Assembly: GCA_020638995.1 (NCBI GenBank)
Contig: JACKHM010000001.1
Location: forward strand, 434,001 to 498,000
Length of the DNA stretch: 64,000 nt
Reading direction: 5' to 3'
DNA from: Planctomycetaceae bacterium
GTDB lineage: Bacteria; Planctomycetota; Planctomycetia; Pirellulales; Pirellulaceae
Shown piece after piece: positions 1 through 7,685 of this stretch. Under the pieces are notes generated by a model, which was given only the letters and a program-made list of their open reading frames with translations, searched no databases and was not told where the DNA came from. Numbering within the stretch: position 1 is the stretch's first letter; every line of letters starts with the position of its first letter. The position numbers and the translations under genes were made by a program.

Positions 1-436
1 CGATGCCATTTCAATCTGTTTCCATTCGTTTCTCCAACATCCGCGTACGCAGGCTCACAATCCCTGGTCCAAACGAAAGTACAGCGATACCGCAGTAACA
101 TCAAAAGGCTCCACGCTCACGACCTCAATAGAGACGCCCACCTATTGAGACTTTCTGTCGACGTCGCTCAAGGAGTATTTGACGCTGTTGGATTGGAACG
201 TCAGGGGCGAGTGGACTAGCGGGGTTCTATTCCGGCCGGCCGGCTGTGCTTCGATATTCGAGTGGTTGGGGATCGAGTCGTCGATGTGGTGCGATTTTGT
301 GTGGAACTTCAAAGGCTACTTCGTTCGCAGCACCACGACCTCCTTCGGGGCGCGTTAACGCGAGATCAAGGTCTCCGATCGCGTCGCTTCGAGGGCCGAA
401 GTTGCTTGCAGCTTGGTCGGGTCGCTACTAATTCGC
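1..436. other. Left edge, no gene recognised
   Basis: Two short overlapping open frames lie here on the plus strand but they look like random GC-rich frames. They have no recognisable domain and no convincing ribosome binding site. The stretch is the region downstream of the minus-strand transporter that ends at 437. I see no tRNA, repeat or terminator with a clear U-tract. Confidence 0.5.
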
Positions 437-1387
437 TCAGTCTTTCATTACGTGCGTTTTACGCTCAATCGCTATCTCACTCGCTATCGCCCAGACGCGT
501 GCCAAGATCGTTCCCGTCAACATGCAACCAAAGGTATAGATCGCTGGTGCGATGGCGACGCCGGCTTCGCTGGGAAATAGCTTGACGGCAAGTGCCGCGC
601 CAAGCCCCGCGTTTTGCATGCCCACCTCGAGCGTCAGCGCACGGCGCATCGGCTCGGGCAACTTCATTCCCAAACCGCCAACGTAGCCAGCCAAGTATCC
701 GAGGAAATTAACCGCCAGCAGCGCACCGAACAAGTCGAATTGAAGCTGTTCGAGTTGCGGCTTTGAGATGGCAACGACGATGGCGATGATCCAGAGTATC
801 GCGAGATTCGCCACGACCGAGCCGTACTTGTGCGAAGGCTTCTCCAGGATCGGAAACCGACACCGGAGCAGGTGGCCCACGAGAACGGGAACAACGACGG
901 TCAGCACCAGCGTCTTGCTCGCGTTCCACAGCACAGCACCATCGACACCATCCTTACTTTGCAACGCAAGTGCCAGAACGAGCGGCACAGCAACTGGCGA
1001 TAGAAGTGTTGCCGCGGTAGTCAGGCTTACTGAGTAGCTTGTATTTCCGCGAGCGTTCAGCGTCAAAACATTGGATGCCATTGCGCCGGGAACACATCCG
1101 ACAACGACAATCCCGATAAAGGCATCGCCCGTCAGGCCAAATGCCTTTCCCATACTAAACGCCAGCAACGGCATCACCGCATATTGAATCGCGGTGCCTC
1201 CAAAGACGGCGGGCCATCGTTCAAAGACTTGCCGCACTTCGTCCCGCGGCAACATCAAACCGATGCTGAACATGGTGACAGTGATCAGCGAGGGCAACAA
1301 CAGCTTCATGGTCGCGAACGACTCGTCCCAGTAGTACGCGACACCCGATGACAACAACAGCCACAGTAGTAAAAAGCGTTCAAGCAT
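437..1387 (-). CDS. Bile acid:sodium symporter (BASS) family transporter
   Basis: The 316-residue protein is made almost entirely of hydrophobic segments, about nine or ten predicted membrane helices, and its length is normal for BASS-family sodium-coupled transporters. The stretch MLPRDEVRQVFERWPAVFGG near residue 45 and the following polar break GTAIQYAVMPLLAFSMG fit the N-terminal part of this family. VVGCVPGAMASNVLTLNARG near residue 95 and LEVGMQNAGLGAALAVKLF near residue 255 resemble the family's two conserved crossover regions. The substrate (bile acid-like organic anion, pantoate, pyruvate or another) cannot be told from sequence. It stands alone and is transcribed divergently from the cysteine-rich protein gene at 1680. 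The ATG at 1387 is the natural start because the hydrophobic region begins immediately. Confidence 0.8.
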   Translation of the reverse strand: MLERFLLLWLLLSSGVAYYWDESFATMKLLLPSLITVTMFSIGLMLPRDEVRQVFERWPAVFGGTAIQYAVMPLLAFSMGKAFGLTGDAFIGIVVVGCVPGAMASNVLTLNARGNTSYSVSLTTAATLLSPVAVPLVLALALQSKDGVDGAVLWNASKTLVLTVVVPVLVGHLLRCRFPILEKPSHKYGSVVANLAILWIIAIVVAISKPQLEQLQFDLFGALLAVNFLGYLAGYVGGLGMKLPEPMRRALTLEVGMQNAGLGAALAVKLFPSEAGVAIAPAIYTFGCMLTGTILARVWAIASEIAIERKTHVMKD

Positions 1388-1679
1388 CAGACGACCTCAC
1401 CCAGTATTACGCCTCGGCCCGCCAGCAAAAGGTACTCGATCAATCTCCCGTTGGACACGGCACGCCAACCCATGAAGACCCCGCAGGCGTGGCATCGGTG
1501 CCCATACAGACCAAATCTCCCATAACCAACGGTAAAAAACTGTTAATGTGTAGGGATTAGTTGACTTGGTCGGTCGATTATGCCGATAATACTGCCGCTT
1601 AGGTCGTGGTGCCGCAGGGTTGCTCGACAACAAATTACCCAACCGGAATGTTTTTCTCCCCAAATCGAAGGTGATTCCC

Positions 1680-2147
1680 ATGAAAGCTCGCTCCTTGGTC
1701 ACAGCCATCGCATCGTTTGCTGTCCTCGCCGTCACGTTGTACGCTGCGGATGAGATTAAGCTCGATGGCGTCAAGTGCATCATGAACCCCAAAGCCCCGG
1801 CGAAGGCCGAGAAGTCGGTCGACTACAAGGGCGGGAAGGTCTTCTTCTGCTGTGACAATTGCCCCAAGGGCTTCGCAAAGAAGATCGAAGCCGGCGACAA
1901 GTTGGTCGCTGCGAAAGGTAACGCACAACTAGTCCAGACAAAGCAAGTCAAGCAGACCAAGTGTCCGTTCTCGGGAGGCCCATGCAAAGGTGGCACAGAT
2001 GTCACTGTCGCCGGCGCGAAGGTTTACTTCTGTTGCAACAATTGCCAAGCGAAAGCCGAAAAGATGAGCGGCGATGATCAATTGCTGGCGGTTCTGGGCG
2101 ACGACGCTTTCGAGAAAGCTGGATTTAAGATCAAAGACAAAGAGTAA
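1680..2147 (+). CDS. Secreted protein with two YHS/TRASH-like cysteine motifs
   Basis: This 155-residue protein has a Sec-type signal peptide (MKARSLVTAIASFAVLAVTLYA). Two copies of the same metal-binding-like unit follow. The first runs from a CIMNP element to FFCCDNC, and the second from CPFSGGPC to YFCCNNC. A short cysteine element followed about 25 residues later by FCCxNC is typical of YHS/TRASH-like domains, which bind metal ions, so a periplasmic metal-binding or metal-sensing role is an inference. The frame is open upstream to 1620, but the ATG at 1680 puts the signal peptide at the N terminus. A strong hairpin terminator follows at 2211. It is divergent from the BASS transporter; a functional link is not shown. 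Confidence 0.78.
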   Translation: MKARSLVTAIASFAVLAVTLYAADEIKLDGVKCIMNPKAPAKAEKSVDYKGGKVFFCCDNCPKGFAKKIEAGDKLVAAKGNAQLVQTKQVKQTKCPFSGGPCKGGTDVTVAGAKVYFCCNNCQAKAEKMSGDDQLLAVLGDDAFEKAGFKIKDKE

Positions 2148-2210
2148 GGCGAGCTGGCTTGTCGGCTCTTGATGCCGAACTGTCAGCCTTCTACACAAGA
2201 CACGCGTAAC

Positions 2211-2245
2211 AAAAAGGAACGTCGGGAAACTGACGTTCCTTTTTC
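2211..2245 (+). terminator. Rho-independent terminator
   Basis: A perfect 9-bp stem (2215-2223 pairs with 2232-2240, AGGAACGTC/GACGTTCCT) with an 8-nt loop is followed by TTTTC. It lies 65 bp after the stop codon of the cysteine-motif protein. The A-run before the stem would let it work in both directions. Confidence 0.85.
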
Positions 2246-2408
2246 TGTTGGTGTGGCTTGATTTTCCGCCCTCAGTTTTGCTCTACCAGCAAGTTAGGCA
2301 ATTTGCGATACTTCGCCCGCGGTAGCTGAATACAGAAGGTTCTGGGATACACCGCTGATCAGCTGAACGTATGCGAACCTAGCAACGACGGCCTGGTGGA
2401 GCGAGTAG

Positions 2409-3662
2409 ATGCGGATTTTTTTTTCAGTGGGCGAACCAAGCGGCGACATACACGGCGCGAATCTCGTCCGTGAGCTCCGGCAGAGCAATCGTGATGTCGA
2501 ATGTGTTGGATACGGTGGCCCGAAGATGCGGGCTGCCGGATGCGAATTGCATGAGGATCTCACCACGTACGCAGTCATGTGGTTCGCCCGTGTACTCTTG
2601 AATCTCCATCACTTCTGGCGGTTCTATCGAAGCGCCGAAGCCTACTTTCGTGCGCAAAGGCCGGATGCGGTCGTGCTGATCGACTATCCGGGATTCAACT
2701 GGTGGATCGCACGTGCGGCAAAGCGGCACGACATCCCCGTGTTTTACTACGGCGTGCCCCAAATCTGGGCTTGGGCGCCGTGGCGCATTAAGAAGATGCG
2801 GAGGCTGGTCGATCATGCGTTGTGCAAATTGCCGTTCGAGGCGTCTTGGTACGGCGAGCGTGGTTGCCCGGCAACCTATGTTGGACATCCCTTTTTCGAC
2901 GAAACCAACAATCATCAGTTGGATCGCGAGTTCGTCGCCCAGCAAGCAAAGCAACCGAATCGACTCGTCACCATCCTACCTGGCAGCCGCACTCAAGAAG
3001 TGACAAGCAACCTACGTTGGTTTATCAAAGCTGCTGAATTGGTACATCAGAATTGTCCTAACACTCGCTTTGCAATCGCTTCGTTCAACGAGAAGCAAGC
3101 GAAACTGGCTCGACAGATCGTCGCCAACCGCTCGCTTCCCGTCGAAATTCATATCGGCAAGACGCCCGAACTGATCCATCTGGCCACGTGCTGTATGGCG
3201 TGCTCCGGATCCGTCTCACTCGAACTGCTGCATCATCACAAGCCGACTGTCATTCTGTACTGGGTAAGCGGCCTGGCGTACTTTGTCCAAAAGCGTTTCC
3301 GGACCGTCAAATACATTACGCTCGTCAATTTATTGGCCGCGGATGACCTTTTTCCGAAACACATTACGCCCTACGATCCCAATGCGCCAGGCGCAGATCA
3401 GATTCCCTTCCCCGAATATGTGACGTGCGGCGACGAGTCCAAACGGATCGCGGGCCATATCACGGAATGGCTCACTGATCGCGAGAAGTTGGAATCTCGC
3501 GTGACGATACTCAAAGATCTTGCCGAGCAACACGGACGCCCCGGCGCATCGACACGTGCTGCGGAGTATATACTCGCCACACTGATTGGCAACAAACCAA
3601 CGATCGCCGCACCGCACTTTGCATCCGGTGCATCGAGTCCGCGAAAGCGATTACCGCGGTAG
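2409..3662 (+). CDS. lpxB: Lipid-A-disaccharide synthase
   Basis: LpxB (417 aa) condenses UDP-2,3-diacylglucosamine with lipid X to make the lipid A disaccharide on the inner face of the cytoplasmic membrane. The N terminus has the family signature GEPSGDIHGANL with VECVGYGGPKMRAAGCEL just after it. The middle has VLIDYPGFNWWIARAAKR and YGVPQIWAWAPWRIKKMRR. The donor-binding half carries PGSRTQEV, and CSGSVSLELLHHHKPTVILY is the usual late LpxB block. The last 25 or so residues are a low-complexity tail. The gene shows that the organism makes, or descends from makers of, LPS. Other lpx genes are not in the window. ATG at 2409 is taken as the start because the conserved motif begins at residue 7. 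Confidence 0.93.
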   Translation: MRIFFSVGEPSGDIHGANLVRELRQSNRDVECVGYGGPKMRAAGCELHEDLTTYAVMWFARVLLNLHHFWRFYRSAEAYFRAQRPDAVVLIDYPGFNWWIARAAKRHDIPVFYYGVPQIWAWAPWRIKKMRRLVDHALCKLPFEASWYGERGCPATYVGHPFFDETNNHQLDREFVAQQAKQPNRLVTILPGSRTQEVTSNLRWFIKAAELVHQNCPNTRFAIASFNEKQAKLARQIVANRSLPVEIHIGKTPELIHLATCCMACSGSVSLELLHHHKPTVILYWVSGLAYFVQKRFRTVKYITLVNLLAADDLFPKHITPYDPNAPGADQIPFPEYVTCGDESKRIAGHITEWLTDREKLESRVTILKDLAEQHGRPGASTRAAEYILATLIGNKPTIAAPHFASGASSPRKRLPR

Positions 3663-3753
3663 GGCGAAGTCGAGTCGGTATCGATTTGATACGATGCATT
3701 TTGGTCAAACCTAATCGCCCCCGCACCTCTGCGAAGCTCCCGGAGTCGACGCC

Positions 3754-4581
3754 GTGATGTTAGCTGAACCACAACGAACCCCGTACGACTTCCATTTTCA
3801 GCTCTTTGGATTTGACATTCGTGTGAGCCCTTTCTTTTGGCTCGCAGGTGCCATCCTCGGATGGAATTGGGCGATCATGTGGGATGATATTTTCCATCGT
3901 AGTCCGGATTTCCAAGATTCGAACCCAGGCCAGGGTCCGTTACTGTTGATCTGGATTGCGGTCATGTTCTTCTCGATCTTGCTCCATGAATTGGGACATG
4001 CCTTTGTAATTCGGCATTACGGTCGCGACGCTCGGATTGTGCTATACCATTTCGGCGGACTAGCTATCGAAGATTCAGCGAGCTCGTTTTCTGGGCTTGG
4101 TCGCCATCGCACGCCGCAGGAACAGATCGCAATCTCGGCTGCAGGACCTGGCATCGAACTAGTGCTCGCTGCGTTCATCATCCTGTTGGCCAAAGGACAA
4201 GGCTATGCGGTGTGGACCGGCATTGAGTTGATTGATGAACCACTTGGCTTGCGGGAGGGTCGATTTATTGGCTCGGCCCCCCTGTTGGCCGCGGTCGATG
4301 CCTTGCTATTCGTCAACGTGTTTTGGGCGCTCATGAATTTGTTGCCCGTATATCCGCTCGACGGCGGTCAGATTTCGCGTGAGTTATTCACCCTGTATGC
4401 CGCTCGCGATGGAATCAAAAACTCTCTGCTCCTGTCGGTTATTACCGGCGCCGCCGTCGCGGTTTATTGCTTGACTAGGGAACAAACGATGGCCGCGATT
4501 ATGTTCGGAATGCTGGCATTTTCGAGCTTCCAAATCCTACAAGCTTATTCCGGACGCGGTGGTGGATTCGGACCGTGGTGA
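3754..4581 (+). CDS. Site-2 protease family (M50) membrane metalloprotease
   Basis: This 275-residue integral membrane protein has the zinc-binding motif HELGHA (H78, E79, H82) inside a membrane helix. The second family motif, NLLPVYPLDGGQ, lies near residue 190 and supplies the third metal ligand through its aspartate. Both motifs are intact, so it is probably an active intramembrane protease. About five or six membrane segments are visible. No PDZ or CBS domain is attached, so it is the compact rhomboid-sized type common in environmental bacteria. The substrate is unknown. The stop codon at 4579-4581 is followed one base later by the ATG of the next gene, which implies translational coupling with the SGNH-like protein. 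Confidence 0.88.
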   Translation: MMLAEPQRTPYDFHFQLFGFDIRVSPFFWLAGAILGWNWAIMWDDIFHRSPDFQDSNPGQGPLLLIWIAVMFFSILLHELGHAFVIRHYGRDARIVLYHFGGLAIEDSASSFSGLGRHRTPQEQIAISAAGPGIELVLAAFIILLAKGQGYAVWTGIELIDEPLGLREGRFIGSAPLLAAVDALLFVNVFWALMNLLPVYPLDGGQISRELFTLYAARDGIKNSLLLSVITGAAVAVYCLTREQTMAAIMFGMLAFSSFQILQAYSGRGGGFGPW

Positions 4582-4582
4582 G

Positions 4583-5377
4583 ATGACAAACGATCCATCC
4601 GAGGGCAACTTGCCCCAACGCCGAGTCGTTTTGCTGGGCGCGAGCAACATCGCGCGCGGCCTCTCGATTGTCGTTGACTCGGCACGAAATGCCTGGGGCG
4701 GTCCGCTGGATATCATCGCCGCAACCGGGCACGGTCGTTCTTACGGCATGTCGAGTCGCGTCTTTGGGCGCACACTGCCTGGAATTCTCCAATCCGGGCT
4801 GTGGGAAGCAGTCGCTGTACGTTCGCCGATGCCAACGGCGGCACTCTTAACCGATATTGGCAACGACATTCTTTATGGGGCTTCAGCCGAGCAAATCACG
4901 CGGTGGGTTGAACGCTGCTTGATTCAGCTAACTCAACATTCACAACGGATCATCATCACGCAATTGCCGCTCGCCAGCATCGAACAACTGTGCGAATTTC
5001 GCTTTCTGGCGATGCGAACAATCCTGTTCCCAAAATCCCGGCTGACTTTGAACCACGCTTTGGCAACGGCCAGAGAGTTGAGCATAAACTTGACCGAGCT
5101 CGCTCGAAGACACCATGCGCAGCTAGTCGAGCCTGCTGCCCAGTGGTACGGAATCGATCCGATCCACATCCGAAGAACACACCAACCAGAAGCTTGGAAG
5201 CAGATTCTTCAACCTTGGAATCCACATCAAGATGCCGAGCACGCTCGCCACTCTTGGGTACGATGGGTGAGCCTGCGTCGTATTCGTCCGCAAACACGAC
5301 ACATGTTTGGAAGAGAACAACATCACGAACAACCCGCGCGGCGTTTGCCAGATGGATCACTCGTGTCACTTTATTAG
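4583..5377 (+). CDS. SGNH/GDSL-like hydrolase domain protein
   Basis: The 264-residue protein fits the SGNH hydrolase layout. It has VVLLGASN with Ser21 in block I, TDIGNDILYG with Asn94 in the GxND block, and DPIHIRR with Asp192 and His195 in the DxxH block. These supply a plausible Ser-His-Asp triad and oxyanion hole for an ester- or acyl-hydrolysing enzyme, but the substrate cannot be told. No signal peptide is seen, so it is probably cytoplasmic. The frame could begin at a GTG at 4559. The ATG at 4583 is preferred because it sits 1 bp after the stop of the M50 protease gene. The family assignment is by eye from the blocks only. Confidence 0.65.
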   Translation: MTNDPSEGNLPQRRVVLLGASNIARGLSIVVDSARNAWGGPLDIIAATGHGRSYGMSSRVFGRTLPGILQSGLWEAVAVRSPMPTAALLTDIGNDILYGASAEQITRWVERCLIQLTQHSQRIIITQLPLASIEQLCEFRFLAMRTILFPKSRLTLNHALATARELSINLTELARRHHAQLVEPAAQWYGIDPIHIRRTHQPEAWKQILQPWNPHQDAEHARHSWVRWVSLRRIRPQTRHMFGREQHHEQPARRLPDGSLVSLY

Positions 5378-5771
5378 ACGATGATTGCGACGTGATGTTG
5401 TGTCGGCGCCGACGGTCACGAAGTAAGTTCATTGAGTTGTCGAGGAGTGTATGCTGACAACAACCGACAACAGTAAATGTTGTCGCGCATCGTTCATGCA
5501 AGTTCGCTGTTAACCGATGTGATAGTCGAAAATATTTTTTGAAAATTCGTTAAAAACGTGTTGCATAAATTTAGACTATTCGTACAACTACCCTTATGCG
5601 TTTGGTAACCACTAATCATTTCGATCGTTTGACTTCATTGGATGGAGTAAATGTCGAATGTTTGAAAGGTGGTTTTCGTTTTGTCGTTGGGGATGACTCG
5701 TCGGCTTAAAGGCAACTTGGAAGCCTGCGAGATGGAACTCGCCCCAATCCCTTTTTTACGGAGGACGTACA
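5378..5771. other. AT-rich leader and promoter region of the histone-like gene
   Basis: This gap is clearly richer in A and T than its surroundings, especially at 5520-5600. A possible sigma-70 type promoter is TTGCAT (5561-5566), 16 bp, TACAAC (5583-5588), which would give a leader of about 180 nt for the small Lys/Ala-rich gene at 5772. No open frame here has domain support. Confidence 0.35.
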
Positions 5772-5888
5772 GTGGCCAAGAAGAAAGCTGCAAAGAAAGC
5801 TGCACCAAAGAAGAAGGCAGCACCAAAGAAGGCAGCAGCCAAGAAGGCTCCCGCCAAGAAGGCAGCAGCCAAGAAGAAGAAGAAGTAA
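5772..5888 (+). CDS. Very short Lys/Ala-rich histone H1-like protein
   Basis: A 38-residue protein is encoded from a GTG start. It begins MAKKKAAKKAAP and consists only of lysine, alanine and three prolines, ending in KKKKK. A strong Shine-Dalgarno GGAGG (5760-5764) sits 7 bp before the GTG. A perfect hairpin terminator follows 57 bp after the stop, so this is a complete small transcription unit. The composition is that of the C-terminal tail of histone H1-like bacterial proteins (HctB/AlgP-like KAAPK repeats), which bind DNA by charge. Here there is no globular domain. DNA compaction is inferred from composition. A longer overlapping frame (5669-5971) reads the same repeats out of phase and lacks the ribosome site. 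Confidence 0.72.
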   Translation: MAKKKAAKKAAPKKKAAPKKAAAKKAPAKKAAAKKKKK

Positions 5889-5944
5889 CTTCTGTCTTCG
5901 CGACAGTCGTCCTTAGCGGCGACTCCCCTGGATTACAACAAGAA

Positions 5945-5974
5945 AGAGCCGCCGAATTTCGGCGGCTCTAGTTT
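5945..5974 (+). terminator. Rho-independent terminator of the histone-like gene
   Basis: A 12-bp perfect stem (5945-5956 with 5958-5969, core AGAGCCGCCGAA) has a minimal loop and is followed by AGTTTT. It lies just after the short Lys/Ala-rich gene. Confidence 0.8.
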
Positions 5975-6045
5975 TGCGCATACGGGTCAGTTCGTCGACG
6001 TGTCGCTGTCCGTAACCCTAAGCAAGGCAATAACCTACGCGCCGC

Positions 6046-7125
6046 CTACAGCACCGGCAATTGAGGCAGCGGGGGAGCCACTGCGGCAGAATTTGCGAGG
6101 TTGCTGACCAGTCGGTGACAGACCGCATCGAAGACGGGGGCAAGAGCCGGATCATCGAAGCTGGCGGTCGTCTTGCCGGCATCTCCCAACTCGCGAATCG
6201 ACATGTTGATCGGCACTTCGCCCAAGAATGGCACTTCGAGTTCCATCGCTTTGTCGCGCGCACCGCCGCGTCCGAAGATGTCGTATCGCTTGCCACAATC
6301 CGGACACAAAAACCCGCTCATATTCTCGACCATACCGAGGACCGTGATGTTTACCTTGCGAAACATCGCGATCGCTTTCACGGCATCCAACAATGCGACT
6401 TCTTGCGGAGTGCAAACAACCACGGCTCCGGTCAACGGCAACAACTGCGATAACGTGAGAGCAATGTCGCCGGTTCCCGGAGGCATATCGATGATTAAAT
6501 AATCCAGATCGCCCCAGCGCGTATCACGAAGGAACTGCGTGATAGCTCCATGAAGCATTGGTCCGCGCCAGACCACGGCTTCACCGGGAGGAACCATGAA
6601 GCCCATCGACATCAGCGGCATTCCCTCCACTTCCACGGGCTGGATTTTGTTGTCCACAACCTGTGGTCGCTCCGACACTCCAAACAAGTGTGGGATGCTG
6701 GGGCCATACACATCGGCATCCATCAATCCAACCTTCGCGCCCGCGCGTTTTAAGCCGACCGCGATGCTTGCCGACATCGTACTCTTGCCGACTCCACCTT
6801 TACCGGAACCTACGGCGATCACACTCTTCACTCGCACACCAATCTCGCCTAAGGGATGAGGTGCCCGGTCTTGAATGACACGATCGACTTTCACATCGGT
6901 CAACTGCGGAAACATTGCTTGCAATTGTTGCTTCAGCCGCGTTTCCGTATCTTGCCAGATGGGGGCTGACCAAGTCGTCAGACCTAGCGTTAACGAAAGT
7001 TGAGTTCCCGAGAGCTGAATGTCCCGAATCTGATCTAGTTGAAGGGCACTGCGACCGGTTTCGGGATCTTGAAAGTCCTTCAAAGCGGCTTCGACGGTAG
7101 TCATATCAAGCTGGCCATTGGCCAT
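6046..7125 (-). CDS. mrp: Mrp/NBP35-family iron-sulfur carrier P-loop ATPase
   Basis: The 359-residue protein has two parts. The first 90 or so residues form a DUF59/MIP18-like domain (TTVEAALKDFQDPETGRS to TDVKVDRV). The rest is an Mrp/ApbC-type ParA-like ATPase with a deviant Walker A, GSGKGGVGKST, followed by GLMDADVYGPSIP and DYLIIDMPPGTGD. The C-terminal CPDCGKR supplies the CxxC that bridges an Fe-S cluster between two monomers. The family carries and transfers Fe-S clusters to apoproteins; cluster-rich complex I subunits encoded upstream are possible clients, which is inference. The frame is open to 7233, but ATG at 7125 has a GGGAG Shine-Dalgarno at good spacing. Confidence 0.9.
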   Translation of the reverse strand: MANGQLDMTTVEAALKDFQDPETGRSALQLDQIRDIQLSGTQLSLTLGLTTWSAPIWQDTETRLKQQLQAMFPQLTDVKVDRVIQDRAPHPLGEIGVRVKSVIAVGSGKGGVGKSTMSASIAVGLKRAGAKVGLMDADVYGPSIPHLFGVSERPQVVDNKIQPVEVEGMPLMSMGFMVPPGEAVVWRGPMLHGAITQFLRDTRWGDLDYLIIDMPPGTGDIALTLSQLLPLTGAVVVCTPQEVALLDAVKAIAMFRKVNITVLGMVENMSGFLCPDCGKRYDIFGRGGARDKAMELEVPFLGEVPINMSIRELGDAGKTTASFDDPALAPVFDAVCHRLVSNLANSAAVAPPLPQLPVL

Positions 7126-7147
7126 AATCATCTCTCCCAAACAAGAA

Positions 7148-7588
7148 TCATGATTTCGATCCCAGAGCATGCCAAGGCATCCGCTTCCAGACAGCTTCAC
7201 GGAATGACAGCTGCTCGCTCTCGTGCGTCTCAAAATGTCGTTGAACTAAGCCTGCTATCGAGGCTAGATGCCGTGGCGACGAAACAACAGAAACGGCTCC
7301 CGATTCATACCAAAGCGATTCGGAATCGGCGGTCGCATCGTCCAACAGCACGATAGTTCGCCGACCAGGTTCTCGCCGGCTACTGACCAAAAGACGAAGT
7401 CCCTCTTCCGCAAGTGCGTGTGATGCCTCGAAAGCCAACAGCGACCTTGAGTCCTCGCGAAGAAACGCGAAGGCCTTCGCAAGGGTACCAACTTCAATCA
7501 CAGCAACACCTGAGTTCCCCAGAATTGATCGCAACGCAATCGCCCATCGACCGGAACTCTCAGTAACGATGATTCGATTGGTGATCAT
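7148..7588 (-). CDS. Receiver-like protein of unknown function
   Basis: The 146-residue protein looks like a degenerate response-regulator receiver. It starts MITNRIIVTESSGRWAIALRSIL, has a RRTIVLLDD strand and an SVVSSPRHLASIAGLVQRH end that match alternating beta-alpha elements. There is no clear phosphorylatable Asp at the end of the third strand (LLAFEAS is there instead) and no output domain. It lies between the Mrp gene and the PAS/AAA+ regulator on the same strand, so it may act as a protein-interaction module with that regulator. The fold assignment is tentative. Confidence 0.55.
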   Translation of the reverse strand: MITNRIIVTESSGRWAIALRSILGNSGVAVIEVGTLAKAFAFLREDSRSLLAFEASHALAEEGLRLLVSSRREPGRRTIVLLDDATADSESLWYESGAVSVVSSPRHLASIAGLVQRHFETHESEQLSFREAVWKRMPWHALGSKS

Positions 7589-7685
7589 ATACCTGCTAAG
7601 TTTTGCCAGGCCAAAAAGGCCATCCTAGGGGGCGTTACTTGGACTGGCAAGCCACCTGCGCGCCGCGGCGCGATACCAGATCCAG

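Noticed and set aside
3916..3926. GATTCGAACCC, like the T-arm of a tRNA read on the minus strand
   Set aside because: It lies inside the site-2 protease gene and no acceptor or anticodon arm could be fitted around it.
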